Source: UBA7803 sp041686955
GTDB taxonomy: Bacteria > Pseudomonadota > Gammaproteobacteria > Pseudomonadales > Azotimanducaceae
NCBI GenBank assembly: GCA_041686955.1
Contig: JAWLCV010000010.1
Coordinates: forward strand, 1 to 64,000
DNA length: 64,000 nucleotides
Direction: 5' to 3'
In this document: piece by piece, positions 1 to 7,806 of the stretch
Numbering within the stretch: position 1 is the first letter of the stretch
Layout of the letters: each line of letters starts with the position of its first letter
Translations under genes and position numbers: made by a program
Notes under the pieces: model-generated
Seen by the model: the letters and a program-made list of their open reading frames with translations, nothing else
The model's database searches: none
Told to the model about the DNA's origin: nothing

Positions 1-1
1 C

Positions 2-103
2 GAGTTCATCAGCGCCCCATGGCCAGCCTGGACCGCAATCGGCATCGTAGAGCTCGCGGTGCCGGGGGCACGCGTTGAGATTAGGGTTGTGGCTGAGGGC
101 TAG
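2..103 (+). CDS. RidA/YjgF-family protein, C-terminal fragment (cut by window edge)
   Basis: The reading frame from base 2 to the TAG at 101-103 encodes 33 residues with a pattern typical of the RidA (YjgF/YER057c/UK114) C-terminus: a Pro-Ala-x-Thr turn, a short 'VELAVPGA' stretch and a final beta strand 'VEIRVVAEG'. RidA proteins hydrolyse reactive enamine/imine intermediates in the cytoplasm or belong to related, unassigned subfamilies. The upstream part lies outside the window, so the subfamily and catalytic Arg cannot be checked. Its stop overlaps the stop of the convergent methyltransferase gene by a few bases. The base composition is GC-rich, unlike the next 7.6 kb, so it marks the left edge of that low-GC block. 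Confidence 0.6.
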   Translation, partial: EFISAPWPAWTAIGIVELAVPGARVEIRVVAEG

Positions 104-876
104 TTTTGGGTAGATCGGCAAACTGCCAAGTCACAGTAGCCTCTATAACAAGTGCGAAGTTGGTCGATGTTGTAGCCTGCCCGCGTCAATTCGTCAGCAA
201 ACTCCTCTGTAGAATGCAGCCAATACAATCCGTTAGCCTGCCCCTTAGAGCCTCGCCGGTTCTGACGCAGTGTCTCCAATCCATTCCTTAGAATTCTCAC
301 AACCTCTCGAAGGCCGCCTTCCTTGATGACACTACCAATGATGTAGAGCGACCAGCTCAAGGTATCCAATCGTCGCCCAAAGTCGATGATGAAGAAGGTT
401 CCGTTTGGCTTCAGCCACTGCTTAGCCTTCTTCAGAAACTCATCTCGGGGGCGAATCGCATAAAGTGCATTGACGCAGATGATCAAATCAAAGGCCCCGG
501 CCGAGAAATTGGCGTCTGAAGCCAAACAATGCTTAATCTCTACGTTCGAAAGCCCAGCAGCTTGGTACTTCTCTCGTGCAATTTGGTTCATCGTCTCATC
601 TGCATCCAAATGGACGAACTTCGCATTCGGAAGATCTTGAGCAAGCGCGCAGATGAAATTGCCCGTTCCAGCGCCGACGTCACAAATCACCGGATCCTGC
701 GGAAGGTCGAACCCCGAAATCAAAGACCGCAGGATCTCGATATTTTCTCTGTAGCTGGGGTTAGCTGTAGCCAGAACATCGTACTGGGTCGCGTATGCGT
801 CCCAATCGATCTCGCGCGGTTGTGATGGAGACGCCCCGGTCAGTGGATCATGAGCTACATCAGACGTTGCGTCCAT
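100..876 (-). CDS. Class I SAM-dependent methyltransferase
   Basis: This 258-residue cytoplasmic protein has a Rossmann-type methyltransferase core. Motif I is 'CDVGAGTGNF' near residue 65, followed by the acidic 'LDADE' end of strand 2 that would hold the SAM ribose, and a motif IV-like 'FDLIICVNALY' near residue 130. It resembles the Methyltransf_25/11 (UbiE-like) group, which act on small molecules, lipids or quinones; the substrate cannot be read from sequence. ATG at 876 is 26 bases downstream of the MMPL exporter stop, so it is the last gene of the leftward operon cyclase, PilZ-acyltransferase, exporter, methyltransferase. By context I infer it may methylate the acyl product made or exported by its neighbours. 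Codon use is less GC-rich than the rest of the window. Confidence 0.8.
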   Translation of the reverse strand: MDATSDVAHDPLTGASPSQPREIDWDAYATQYDVLATANPSYRENIEILRSLISGFDLPQDPVICDVGAGTGNFICALAQDLPNAKFVHLDADETMNQIAREKYQAAGLSNVEIKHCLASDANFSAGAFDLIICVNALYAIRPRDEFLKKAKQWLKPNGTFFIIDFGRRLDTLSWSLYIIGSVIKEGGLREVVRILRNGLETLRQNRRGSKGQANGLYWLHSTEEFADELTRAGYNIDQLRTCYRGYCDLAVCRSTQN

Positions 877-902
877 AGACCTGCCAGACTACTTCTCAGC
901 AC

Positions 903-3164
903 TTAGCCCGCTCTCAAACGATCAAGCAAGCGAGGAGCTATAGAAAGGTTGTACAAAAGCGCAAGCCCGATCACTAGCGACGAGCAAACACCAAACGTGC
1001 TGTTCATTCTGAAGTCGGAGGCTACCAGCACAAGGAGTCCTGCCACAAGCGTTATTGATGTCACGAGGATCGCAGTGCCAGTTTTATGGATGCTGTAGGC
1101 GACCGCACCCCAACGTGAAAGGTCCAAGGTCCTTGCACCCACTAGATAGCGGTACGTGAAATGAATCGTATCGTCAATCACAACTCCAATAGTGGTTGCC
1201 ACTACTAGGGTCGCCGCCATCCCAATTTCCGAACCAGTCCAGCCCCAAACACCGAAGCCGGCTACTACCGGCAGCAGGCTCGCGGCAAAGATCGTAAGCG
1301 AAACCCTCAGGTCCCGGAAGTACAGACCAACCATAACAGCCGAAATCAGGATGCTGATCGCAATTCCCCATGACATCTCCCTGACGCTTTCGCTCGAGAG
1401 ATATGCAGTTGGCACACCTTCCCCTGATACGATTACGCGATCGGGTATTCCGTTCTTTTCGGCCCACTTTTCAATCGACTCCACTAGATCTCTGATATCT
1501 CTCATCGAAACATCGCCAAGGAAAACGGAGACGCGTGTCTGCCGATGATCTACATCCACGAAGTCCTGGGCGCTTTGACCTATGTTCAGCGACAACTCAT
1601 ACGACAGAAAGTATTGGGCCAGCTCCTCGGCACCTTGGGCGGCCAAATCTGAGCTCCCCGTGAAGACAACACTAACGTCGCGGAGAACGTCTAGGATCGA
1701 GGCTACATTCACGACTCTACGGTCGTTACGAAGATAGTCAGTGAGTTCGCCCAGGACTTGTAACGAAGTGGGCTCGTAGATGCCGGCCGATCCGCCGGCG
1801 TCGTAAACGACATCGATGTGATAAGGTCCTGCGAGCAGGGAGGATACCGCTTCGGTATTGGTGCGAAACGAAGTGTCCGTGGAGAAGTAGCGGACGAAAT
1901 CTTCATCGAAGTTGAGCTTAACCACACCAACTAGCGCAACAGCGAACGTCGCAAACGCCGGCAGCATCATTGGCCGAGTCTGTTCTAGCCATTTCGCATA
2001 GCGGTTCATCACCGCCTGCAGCCCCAGCAAGTAATTGGACCTACGAATTCGCTTCAGCAACGCAAACATGACCGGAACTATCGTCAGTGAGAAGATCGCC
2101 CCAGCTACCACTCCAACCGCCGAGAGCAGTCCAAGTTCTTTTAGGGGTGGCGCAGAGACGAAACCCATTGACATCAATCCGACAGCGGTTGTGGCAGCCG
2201 TGAGTGCCACAGGGCGCCAGTTCGCCAAAATGCTAGTCCGCACAGCCTTCTCAATCGCGGGTCTCGAGTCCAGATTGGGTTCCCGAAGTATGTGCAAAAA
2301 CACGTGCATCGCAGCCGCGACCACCAACGTGAAGACGATTAGCGGGACCGTCGCCGTCGCGGTGTTGATAACAAAGCCGAGCCAACCTGCGGTTCCGAGG
2401 CTAACTAATACCGCAGCTACACCAACAGTGGTGAGCATAAGCGCTGGAACAACTCCCCCGAGAAACACAAATAGCATGACCGATAGAACAATGAGTGCGA
2501 TCAGCATCAACGAACTAGAATCGGCACTCGCGGCATCATAAAACGCTTGCATCATCGGGACCGCCCCAGTCAGGTAAAGCTCGTACTGGGGATACTCGTT
2601 CTTGAACTCCTCAACCAATGATCTCGCCTGACCTGCCACCAAAGAAACCGTCTCCGGCGTTGGCGCTGAAAGATCTACGTTGGCTATTACTGCAAACGAG
2701 ACTCCACGCGTATCGATTAATCGGTTGACAAGATTTGGCTTGAACAAGAGCCGGAGCCGCTCCGGCTCGCAGCGCTCACTCTCTGCCGGGCAGGCATAAT
2801 CGAGGAGGTTGTAAACCGCTAGCGATTGATCCTCGTCGACCGCTACCGGATAGTTGGCGACGGAGTTGACCGACACCACGTGGTCTAGGCTCCACGCCTT
2901 CTCTGAGAGCCAGCGAATCGCAGACGCCGCCCCCGGGTCATCTGCCAGGGCGCGCTCAGAATGAATCACAAACAGAAGACTACTATTCGAGCCGAACTTG
3001 GCTTCGAGGTCGAGCAGGTTCCTGAAATGTTCGTGGCCCGACCCAAAAAAAACCCGGTTGTTCGTATCGATGGAGAGCGACGAGGCTCCCCACAGGCTAG
3101 CGCCCATCAAAGCAATGAATGCCAACGCAGTGAAGGCTTTCGCTCGGAGAATGACATCGATCAC
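903..3164 (-). CDS. MMPL/RND-superfamily exporter
   Basis: This 753-residue inner-membrane protein has the RND/MMPL layout: an N-terminal TM helix (residues 8-28), a large periplasmic loop, a block of five TM helices (about 220-370), another TM near 400, a second periplasmic loop (about 420-600), and a final TM block. The final block has 'GVVIDDTIHF', matching the paired-acid TM motif that carries protons in the family. MMPL and HpnN-type relatives export lipids, hopanoids or acylated metabolites. The start is GTG at 3164, overlapping the stop of the acyltransferase gene (GTGA), which indicates translational coupling. There is no adjacent membrane-fusion or TolC gene, so it probably moves a lipid-like substrate within or across the inner membrane. 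I infer the substrate is the acyl product of the neighbouring enzyme. Confidence 0.85.
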   Translation of the reverse strand: MIDVILRAKAFTALAFIALMGASLWGASSLSIDTNNRVFFGSGHEHFRNLLDLEAKFGSNSSLLFVIHSERALADDPGAASAIRWLSEKAWSLDHVVSVNSVANYPVAVDEDQSLAVYNLLDYACPAESERCEPERLRLLFKPNLVNRLIDTRGVSFAVIANVDLSAPTPETVSLVAGQARSLVEEFKNEYPQYELYLTGAVPMMQAFYDAASADSSSLMLIALIVLSVMLFVFLGGVVPALMLTTVGVAAVLVSLGTAGWLGFVINTATATVPLIVFTLVVAAAMHVFLHILREPNLDSRPAIEKAVRTSILANWRPVALTAATTAVGLMSMGFVSAPPLKELGLLSAVGVVAGAIFSLTIVPVMFALLKRIRRSNYLLGLQAVMNRYAKWLEQTRPMMLPAFATFAVALVGVVKLNFDEDFVRYFSTDTSFRTNTEAVSSLLAGPYHIDVVYDAGGSAGIYEPTSLQVLGELTDYLRNDRRVVNVASILDVLRDVSVVFTGSSDLAAQGAEELAQYFLSYELSLNIGQSAQDFVDVDHRQTRVSVFLGDVSMRDIRDLVESIEKWAEKNGIPDRVIVSGEGVPTAYLSSESVREMSWGIAISILISAVMVGLYFRDLRVSLTIFAASLLPVVAGFGVWGWTGSEIGMAATLVVATTIGVVIDDTIHFTYRYLVGARTLDLSRWGAVAYSIHKTGTAILVTSITLVAGLLVLVASDFRMNSTFGVCSSLVIGLALLYNLSIAPRLLDRLRAG

Positions 3165-4714
3165 TTGGTGTTGCCGACCTTCAATTTTGTAGGGCGAAAC
3201 AGTTTCCTGACGTGGTAAACCAGCGTCGACACCGGTCCCAATGCCCGATAGGCCAAGAGCCTCGCCCTGTCTATACCCGTCGGCTCGATCAAGGACTCGG
3301 CCGACAGGTACTGGGCAACTTCCCGCCAGAGAACATTCCAGTAGAACGGGTTGACGCCACGCCCCATCATGAGCTCGAACGTGTTGACTATCATGATGTT
3401 CAGAATGCGATCACTCTTCCACTGAGGTTCCGTATGACGAAGACCGGTGTGACGGAACCCAATCTTTTCGTAGAACGGCACCATATGGTCGAGGCAGGAC
3501 ATGACAACCCATGGTCGATCGCTCTGTATCAGGTTGATATAGGAGTACCTAAACAGAGCCGCAAGCAGGTCGTTCCTTCTGAATCCTGGATGAGTCGCTA
3601 CTCTGGATATTTCAACGATCTGATCCCGCCGAGGCAGAGTCTTCGGCCATTCGAGATAAGCTTCGTGCTCCATCGGCTCATCTAAATCGTTGAAACGAAT
3701 TCGAGATGTTGCGACCACCTTTCCTCGATATTTCCCGACCACAATTCGGGACCGTGCATCATTCAGGTCAGCGAGGTCTTCCGGCGAGGCCCCTTCTTCT
3801 AGGTTTCCATCCTCTGAGTGGGCGAGGTGTCTGAGCTCTAGCACTGCACGGTAGTCTTCTTCCGATCTGAGATTGTAGAAGTCGACGCCCAGCGACACCT
3901 TCTTTGGCGCGAACCCCACCTCTTTTAGGTCAGTGAGAGTGTCTACGTTGCTGAACTGCAGGACATATTGACCGATTACTGCTTTTGCATGTTCGCCGAT
4001 CGATCGGTATCTGGTGCCAAGCACTAAACGATCACGGCCCGCGAATGCTGCGATCCCCACCCTAACGATCTCCACGTCTATCTGCACCACCTGTGCCATT
4101 GGGAACACAGTTGTGAGGCTCATTCGCATGCCTGGAATGAGGAACTTATTTCTCAAGCTACAGCTGAGCTGAAAGCCCTCCGCTGATATGTCCCGAACTT
4201 GAAAGTACATGAAGTCGTCGAACCGACCCGGCGTCGGTGCAACGCAGGTCGGAAGAAATTCGTCACTACAGATCCATCGCTCCCCGGTCCGTCTTTCAAC
4301 CCCCGGAATTGCTGAGGCCACCTTCCTTGCGAGCCTGATTCCAAGAACGTTTACGTTCTGGTGGTTCCTCACCAGATCGACAACTAGTCCTTCGAAAACG
4401 GTCCTTTGACCCGAAAGAACCAATTCAAGATCTATCTGCTCCCCTTTTTGCCAGTCACCGGATACGGAATCCGCTAGTAGTTCCACGCCGAGCGGGCTAA
4501 GCCGCCAGACTCTGATTGGTTCGAATGCGCCCTGGGAGCCCCGCTTGCGGATTCTTGCGAGCACGCGCTCATGCGCGCGTATGTCGGCTGGGGCTATAGA
4601 CTGATGGATGTCTGAGAAGTCCAGCTTGTAATCGTCACGCCGCGACAGTTGCTGTACTTCGTTGCTGGTAATCTTCTGTTCGAAGGGCGTTGAGGGCTCT
4701 GATGATTGATGCAT
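3161..4714 (-). CDS. PilZ-domain / FeeM-type N-acyltransferase fusion
   Basis: This 517-residue protein is counted from ATG 4714; a TTG at 4741 is a less likely start. Residues about 65-130 form a first PilZ-like beta domain ('LSPLGVELL' and 'VNVLGIRL'). Residues about 138-255 form a second one with both c-di-GMP signature motifs: RxxxR (R142, R146) and DxSxxG (D175, S177, G180). Residues about 275-465 are a GNAT-fold domain of the FeeM/autoinducer-synthase type, with a central strand 'VVGKYRGKVVATSRIRF', 'VEISRVATHPGFRRND' as cofactor loop and 'FYEKIGFRHTG'. FeeM relatives move a fatty acyl chain from acyl-ACP to an amino acid. I infer an N-acyl product controlled by c-di-GMP. The gene overlaps the cyclase upstream by 80 bases and the exporter downstream by 4. 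The acceptor and acyl donor are unknown. Confidence 0.75.
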   Translation of the reverse strand: MHQSSEPSTPFEQKITSNEVQQLSRRDDYKLDFSDIHQSIAPADIRAHERVLARIRKRGSQGAFEPIRVWRLSPLGVELLADSVSGDWQKGEQIDLELVLSGQRTVFEGLVVDLVRNHQNVNVLGIRLARKVASAIPGVERRTGERWICSDEFLPTCVAPTPGRFDDFMYFQVRDISAEGFQLSCSLRNKFLIPGMRMSLTTVFPMAQVVQIDVEIVRVGIAAFAGRDRLVLGTRYRSIGEHAKAVIGQYVLQFSNVDTLTDLKEVGFAPKKVSLGVDFYNLRSEEDYRAVLELRHLAHSEDGNLEEGASPEDLADLNDARSRIVVGKYRGKVVATSRIRFNDLDEPMEHEAYLEWPKTLPRRDQIVEISRVATHPGFRRNDLLAALFRYSYINLIQSDRPWVVMSCLDHMVPFYEKIGFRHTGLRHTEPQWKSDRILNIMIVNTFELMMGRGVNPFYWNVLWREVAQYLSAESLIEPTGIDRARLLAYRALGPVSTLVYHVRKLFRPTKLKVGNTK

Positions 4715-6065
4715 GATTCTGATCGCTCGGTGCGACGGCAAAGACGTACTTTACATCCGCGAAATCGCGAATTGATACCCCGAGCTTCTCCAAATCGATT
4801 CGCCTCTGGGTCACTTCCGGTGCCAGCCCCCTCAGAAGGTTACTCGCGGCGTCCGTCAAAACGAGGTCACCTGGATTGAGGTAGTGGGAGACGTTCCGAT
4901 TCTTGGTGAGTTCGTCGATTCTACTTAGCAAATTCACTGGATCTCCGAGCGCGGTGATCTCTATCGAGGAGTCCAAGCCACCGATGTTGCCCACTAATGC
5001 AGTACCGCATGAAATCAAAACGTACCTTTCTATGAGTCTCGAATTGACGGTGGCGTTCATGTCGTGGTTGAGTCGCGAAACCGTCATACCTGCCGCCACG
5101 CACGCGAGCAAGTTTTGAGTCGTTTGGTCATCATCGAAGTAGGCGAATATCAAGTCGCCAATTTTCCTCGGAATACCCCTGAAATTCTCTATGGCATCCG
5201 TGCAGGCCTTCACCTCCGGGATAACACTGTCCCAAACAAAAGATTCAATATCCCTGGATTGCTTCGTAAACCCCCGAATGTCGCTGAAAAGACAGGCGAC
5301 CTCTCGGATTCGGGGGGTTAACACCTCAATAGACGCCTCCAGTACGCTCATGCGCTGCTTGTCCATGCAGTCGTCGATTCTCTGAGCAATGACGCGTGGG
5401 ATAAAGGACCTGATCCGATCCGCAAATTCCATGTTGAGCTCGATGATCCGTTTCTGCGCAGCGATGTTCTCCTGGTTTAGGAGAAATGACTTGACCTCCG
5501 ACAGGTAACTGGATCGAAGTACTAGTGACGCCATCAGGGCGACGATTGAGCCCGTGAAGATGTACGTGGCAGGTATATTTGCCTCAATCAGTACTGGGGT
5601 CTGCGTGCCAATCGTGAGGCCGACAAATAGAATGCTCTTGAAGGCTGATAGCCGAAGCGCGAACGTGCAAACCACGATCAGGAAGTAGCAGAAGACCCAC
5701 GATTCCAGGCCGTGCCACAGGGCTACGTACGCCTGCGCCTGGCACAGCAACCAGCACATTGCTACTGCTGGGAGTTTGTACCAAGCCCAACGTGTGGCGG
5801 GCGTAAGATAGAAAAGGAATGTAAAGGAAGCGCAACCTGCGACAAACAGGCGGAACGTCAACCAAAAGCCAATCGGCTCAAGTTTATTTACTACGTCATA
5901 AAAGAAGTAGTGGGCGACGTACACGATCGCCACTAGCGGAAAGAACAACCGCACGCTAAACAGGAAGCTTTCCCGATCCTTTTCAAGCCAAAGCTGATTC
6001 CACGGCGTTCCCTCGACGAGCACGCTCGGGAACAGCCATGCGATGGCTGAGTCGAACCATTTCAC
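4635..6065 (-). CDS. Membrane-anchored class III adenylate/guanylate cyclase
   Basis: This 476-residue protein starts at GTG 6065. The N-terminus (about 35-185) holds about six hydrophobic helices. A short coiled segment (about 190-215, 'VKSFLLNQENIAAQKRIIELN') joins a C-terminal class III cyclase domain (about 250-440). Metal-binding Asp residues are D262 in 'LFSDIRGFT' and D304 in 'KIGDLIFAYF'. The transition-state pair is N378 and R382 in 'GDPVNLLSRI'. At the base-recognition lysine position four residues before D304 there is Arg (R300), with Lys at the next position, so nucleotide specificity is uncertain. It is the first gene of the leftward operon and reads into the acyltransferase gene. 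The six-TM domain could sense the lipid-like signal handled by its neighbours; that is inference. Confidence 0.85.
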   Translation of the reverse strand: MKWFDSAIAWLFPSVLVEGTPWNQLWLEKDRESFLFSVRLFFPLVAIVYVAHYFFYDVVNKLEPIGFWLTFRLFVAGCASFTFLFYLTPATRWAWYKLPAVAMCWLLCQAQAYVALWHGLESWVFCYFLIVVCTFALRLSAFKSILFVGLTIGTQTPVLIEANIPATYIFTGSIVALMASLVLRSSYLSEVKSFLLNQENIAAQKRIIELNMEFADRIRSFIPRVIAQRIDDCMDKQRMSVLEASIEVLTPRIREVACLFSDIRGFTKQSRDIESFVWDSVIPEVKACTDAIENFRGIPRKIGDLIFAYFDDDQTTQNLLACVAAGMTVSRLNHDMNATVNSRLIERYVLISCGTALVGNIGGLDSSIEITALGDPVNLLSRIDELTKNRNVSHYLNPGDLVLTDAASNLLRGLAPEVTQRRIDLEKLGVSIRDFADVKYVFAVAPSDQNHASIIRALNALRTEDYQQRSTATVAA

Positions 6066-6436
6066 CGCGCTTCATTTCCTATCAGAACGAGTCGGTTCAA
6101 ACTGCCGCTCCTAACGGCGAGCATTATTCCAACGCAGGATTCAGGACCGATTTGTTCAGCTCCAATAGCGCACCATTCGACGAATGTGCGCCTGTTCACA
6201 CTTTCCCCGCCATATCCCGCTGAGTAGCGCCACTAGTCAAGTCTAGTCGAGATATCGCAGTCTTCTACTGGGCGTACAAGAAATTCGATTGGTTCGCTGC
6301 GATATTTTTATTTAGATGTCAAAACAATGCGGGAGATATTGGACTGAAGGTTTCCCCGGGCTGCTGTAAGACATCGACCATAGTCACCGGCCAGAACCTT
6401 ACGGAAAATCAGTAGAAGAGCCGATGGTGCACGCCC
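6066..6436. promoter_or_regulatory. Divergent promoter region of the signalling module
   Basis: The 371 non-coding bases separate the leftward cyclase operon from the rightward histidine kinase. The part next to the kinase is AT-rich around 6300-6315 ('atatttttattta'), a plausible -10 area. An imperfect operator-like inverted repeat, ACTAG at 6232-6236 and CTAGT at 6243-6247 with a 6-base spacer, lies mid-region. No clear -35/-10 pair can be fixed by eye. Such a long shared region suggests that both transcripts start here and may be co-regulated. The Shine-Dalgarno context of both starts is weak. Confidence 0.4.
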
Positions 6437-7765
6437 ATGAAGAGAGGCATCAGGGTACTCGAATCCGAGGCCAAGAACAGCGCAAGGTACTCCGAAAGGC
6501 ACTTCCGCCTCTTGGGACTTCTCGCTGGATTAATTCCACTCGCCTACGCCGTCGACTATTTGGTCGGGCAACCGCACTTTGACACCTTTTGGATCCGACT
6601 GTCCGCCTTTGTAGCGGCGCTCCCGCTCGTGTTCTATGAGCGCGCGGTACCTCAATTTAGGCCTTGGTTTCACGTCTACTTCGTAACCGCCGCCACCTAC
6701 TCGTTGCCACTCGCCTTCGGGTTGATGTTGGTACTAAACGCGGCATCAGCTCCTGCCGGGTCGACAATCGAGGTGCTCTGGATCCTTCAATACTTCGTTT
6801 CCTTGTTCCTCTTCATTCAGCTCATTCATAGTGGACTGCTCGCAACTCTCCTTTGGATTGCCAGTATTCTCATCGCCTTCTCATCGTTGATGTTCCTCGA
6901 GTCGATCAACTGGTCGGAGCTCAGACGGGTCATCCTTTACCCGGTCACCGGCTATCTGACAGCCATATTCGTTGGGATCCTCACGAACCGAAACGTCGAC
7001 TACGTCAACTCGGAGAAGCTCAAGGCCGCATCGGCGATCGGCTCGAATATTGCGCACGAGCTTCGAACGCCACTGGCTAGTATCCGCGCACTTGCCCGAG
7101 CAGTAGGCAGGCACTCGCAGGTCCTCGTCGATACCTACGCCCGAGCTCGCGAGGCCGAACTTCACTCCGGCGATCTCACCCAAGCGCAGATCGACGGGCT
7201 CCGAGAGGCAATGCGCTCAATCGAGCAAGAAGTGGCCTATTCCAACACCATAATCGACATGCTGTTACTCAACACATCGGATGGGCTTAATGGGTGCTCA
7301 GACGCCGCCGTGTTTTCGGCGTCCGATTGCGTGCACGAAGCTTTAGATCGGTACCCTTTCAACAACAGCCGCGAGCGAAGTTCAGTTACCGTGCGACTCG
7401 TACAAGATTTTCAGATCAACGCTTCTCGAATTCTGATCGTCCACGTCCTGTTCAACCTTCTCAAGAACGGCGTGTACTACGCCCAGAAATCTGCCAATGG
7501 TTCAGTAGAAATTGTCATCGGAATACAACCTCGGTGCATCGAAATCACCGACACCGGCCCCGGTATACCGATTTCCATTCGCCGCCGAATCTTCGATAGG
7601 TTCTACACGTCTTCAAGATCCGCCCAAGGTGCTGGAATCGGCCTGAGCTTCTGTCAGGCCGTTTTGACTTCACTCGGCGGGGACATTCAGTGCGAATCCC
7701 AAGAGGGGAGTTACACCACCTTTCGGCTCAAGTTTCCGCCAGTCAGAATGGCCCGCGCAATCTAA
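6437..7765 (+). CDS. Six-TM sensor histidine kinase, CqsS-like, no receiver
   Basis: This 442-residue inner-membrane kinase has about six hydrophobic segments (residues 24-185) with very short loops, followed by HisKA with H207 in 'IAHELRTPLAS'. An unusually long insert (about 225-262) separates the two HisKA helices. The ATPase domain has an N-box 'LFNLLKNGVYYA' (N340, N344), a G1 box 'DTGPGIP' (from D372) and a G2 box 'GAGIGLSF'. The membrane layout and extended HisKA resemble the quorum-sensing kinases CqsS/LqsS, which bind alpha-hydroxyketones; unlike Vibrio CqsS there is no receiver domain, and no response regulator or cqsA-like synthase is adjacent. It is divergent from the acyltransferase operon, so I infer it may sense that operon's product. 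Low-GC codon use matches the module and changes right after the TAA. Confidence 0.8.
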   Translation: MKRGIRVLESEAKNSARYSERHFRLLGLLAGLIPLAYAVDYLVGQPHFDTFWIRLSAFVAALPLVFYERAVPQFRPWFHVYFVTAATYSLPLAFGLMLVLNAASAPAGSTIEVLWILQYFVSLFLFIQLIHSGLLATLLWIASILIAFSSLMFLESINWSELRRVILYPVTGYLTAIFVGILTNRNVDYVNSEKLKAASAIGSNIAHELRTPLASIRALARAVGRHSQVLVDTYARAREAELHSGDLTQAQIDGLREAMRSIEQEVAYSNTIIDMLLLNTSDGLNGCSDAAVFSASDCVHEALDRYPFNNSRERSSVTVRLVQDFQINASRILIVHVLFNLLKNGVYYAQKSANGSVEIVIGIQPRCIEITDTGPGIPISIRRRIFDRFYTSSRSAQGAGIGLSFCQAVLTSLGGDIQCESQEGSYTTFRLKFPPVRMARAI

Positions 7766-7806
7766 CATCCGCGTCATCGCCAGGCACAAACCCGCGAGCG
7801 CTTGAT

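Larger units (their letters stand above)
104..7770. other. Low-GC five-gene module, likely horizontally acquired
   Basis: By eye, bases 104 to about 7770 are much less GC-rich than the flanks. A/T-ending codons such as aat, ttt, gaa and att are common inside, whereas third positions right of 7.8 kb are almost all G or C. The block holds exactly five genes: four leftward and overlapping, and one divergent. They are methyltransferase, MMPL exporter, PilZ-acyltransferase fusion, nucleotide cyclase and histidine kinase. The composition break coincides with the RidA stop on the left and the kinase stop on the right. I saw no integrase, transposase, tRNA or flanking direct repeat, so transfer is inferred only from composition and the self-contained gene set. 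Confidence 0.6.

Noticed and set aside
6232..6247. ACTAG/CTAGT repeat as a lux-box-like operator
   Set aside because: Only five bases per arm, no match to a known autoinducer-regulator box, and no LuxR-type gene in the window; kept only as a note in the promoter region.
104..7770. Low-GC block as prophage, transposon or integron
   Set aside because: No integrase, transposase, terminal inverted repeat, tRNA or phage structural gene is seen; it is only a composition-defined gene module.
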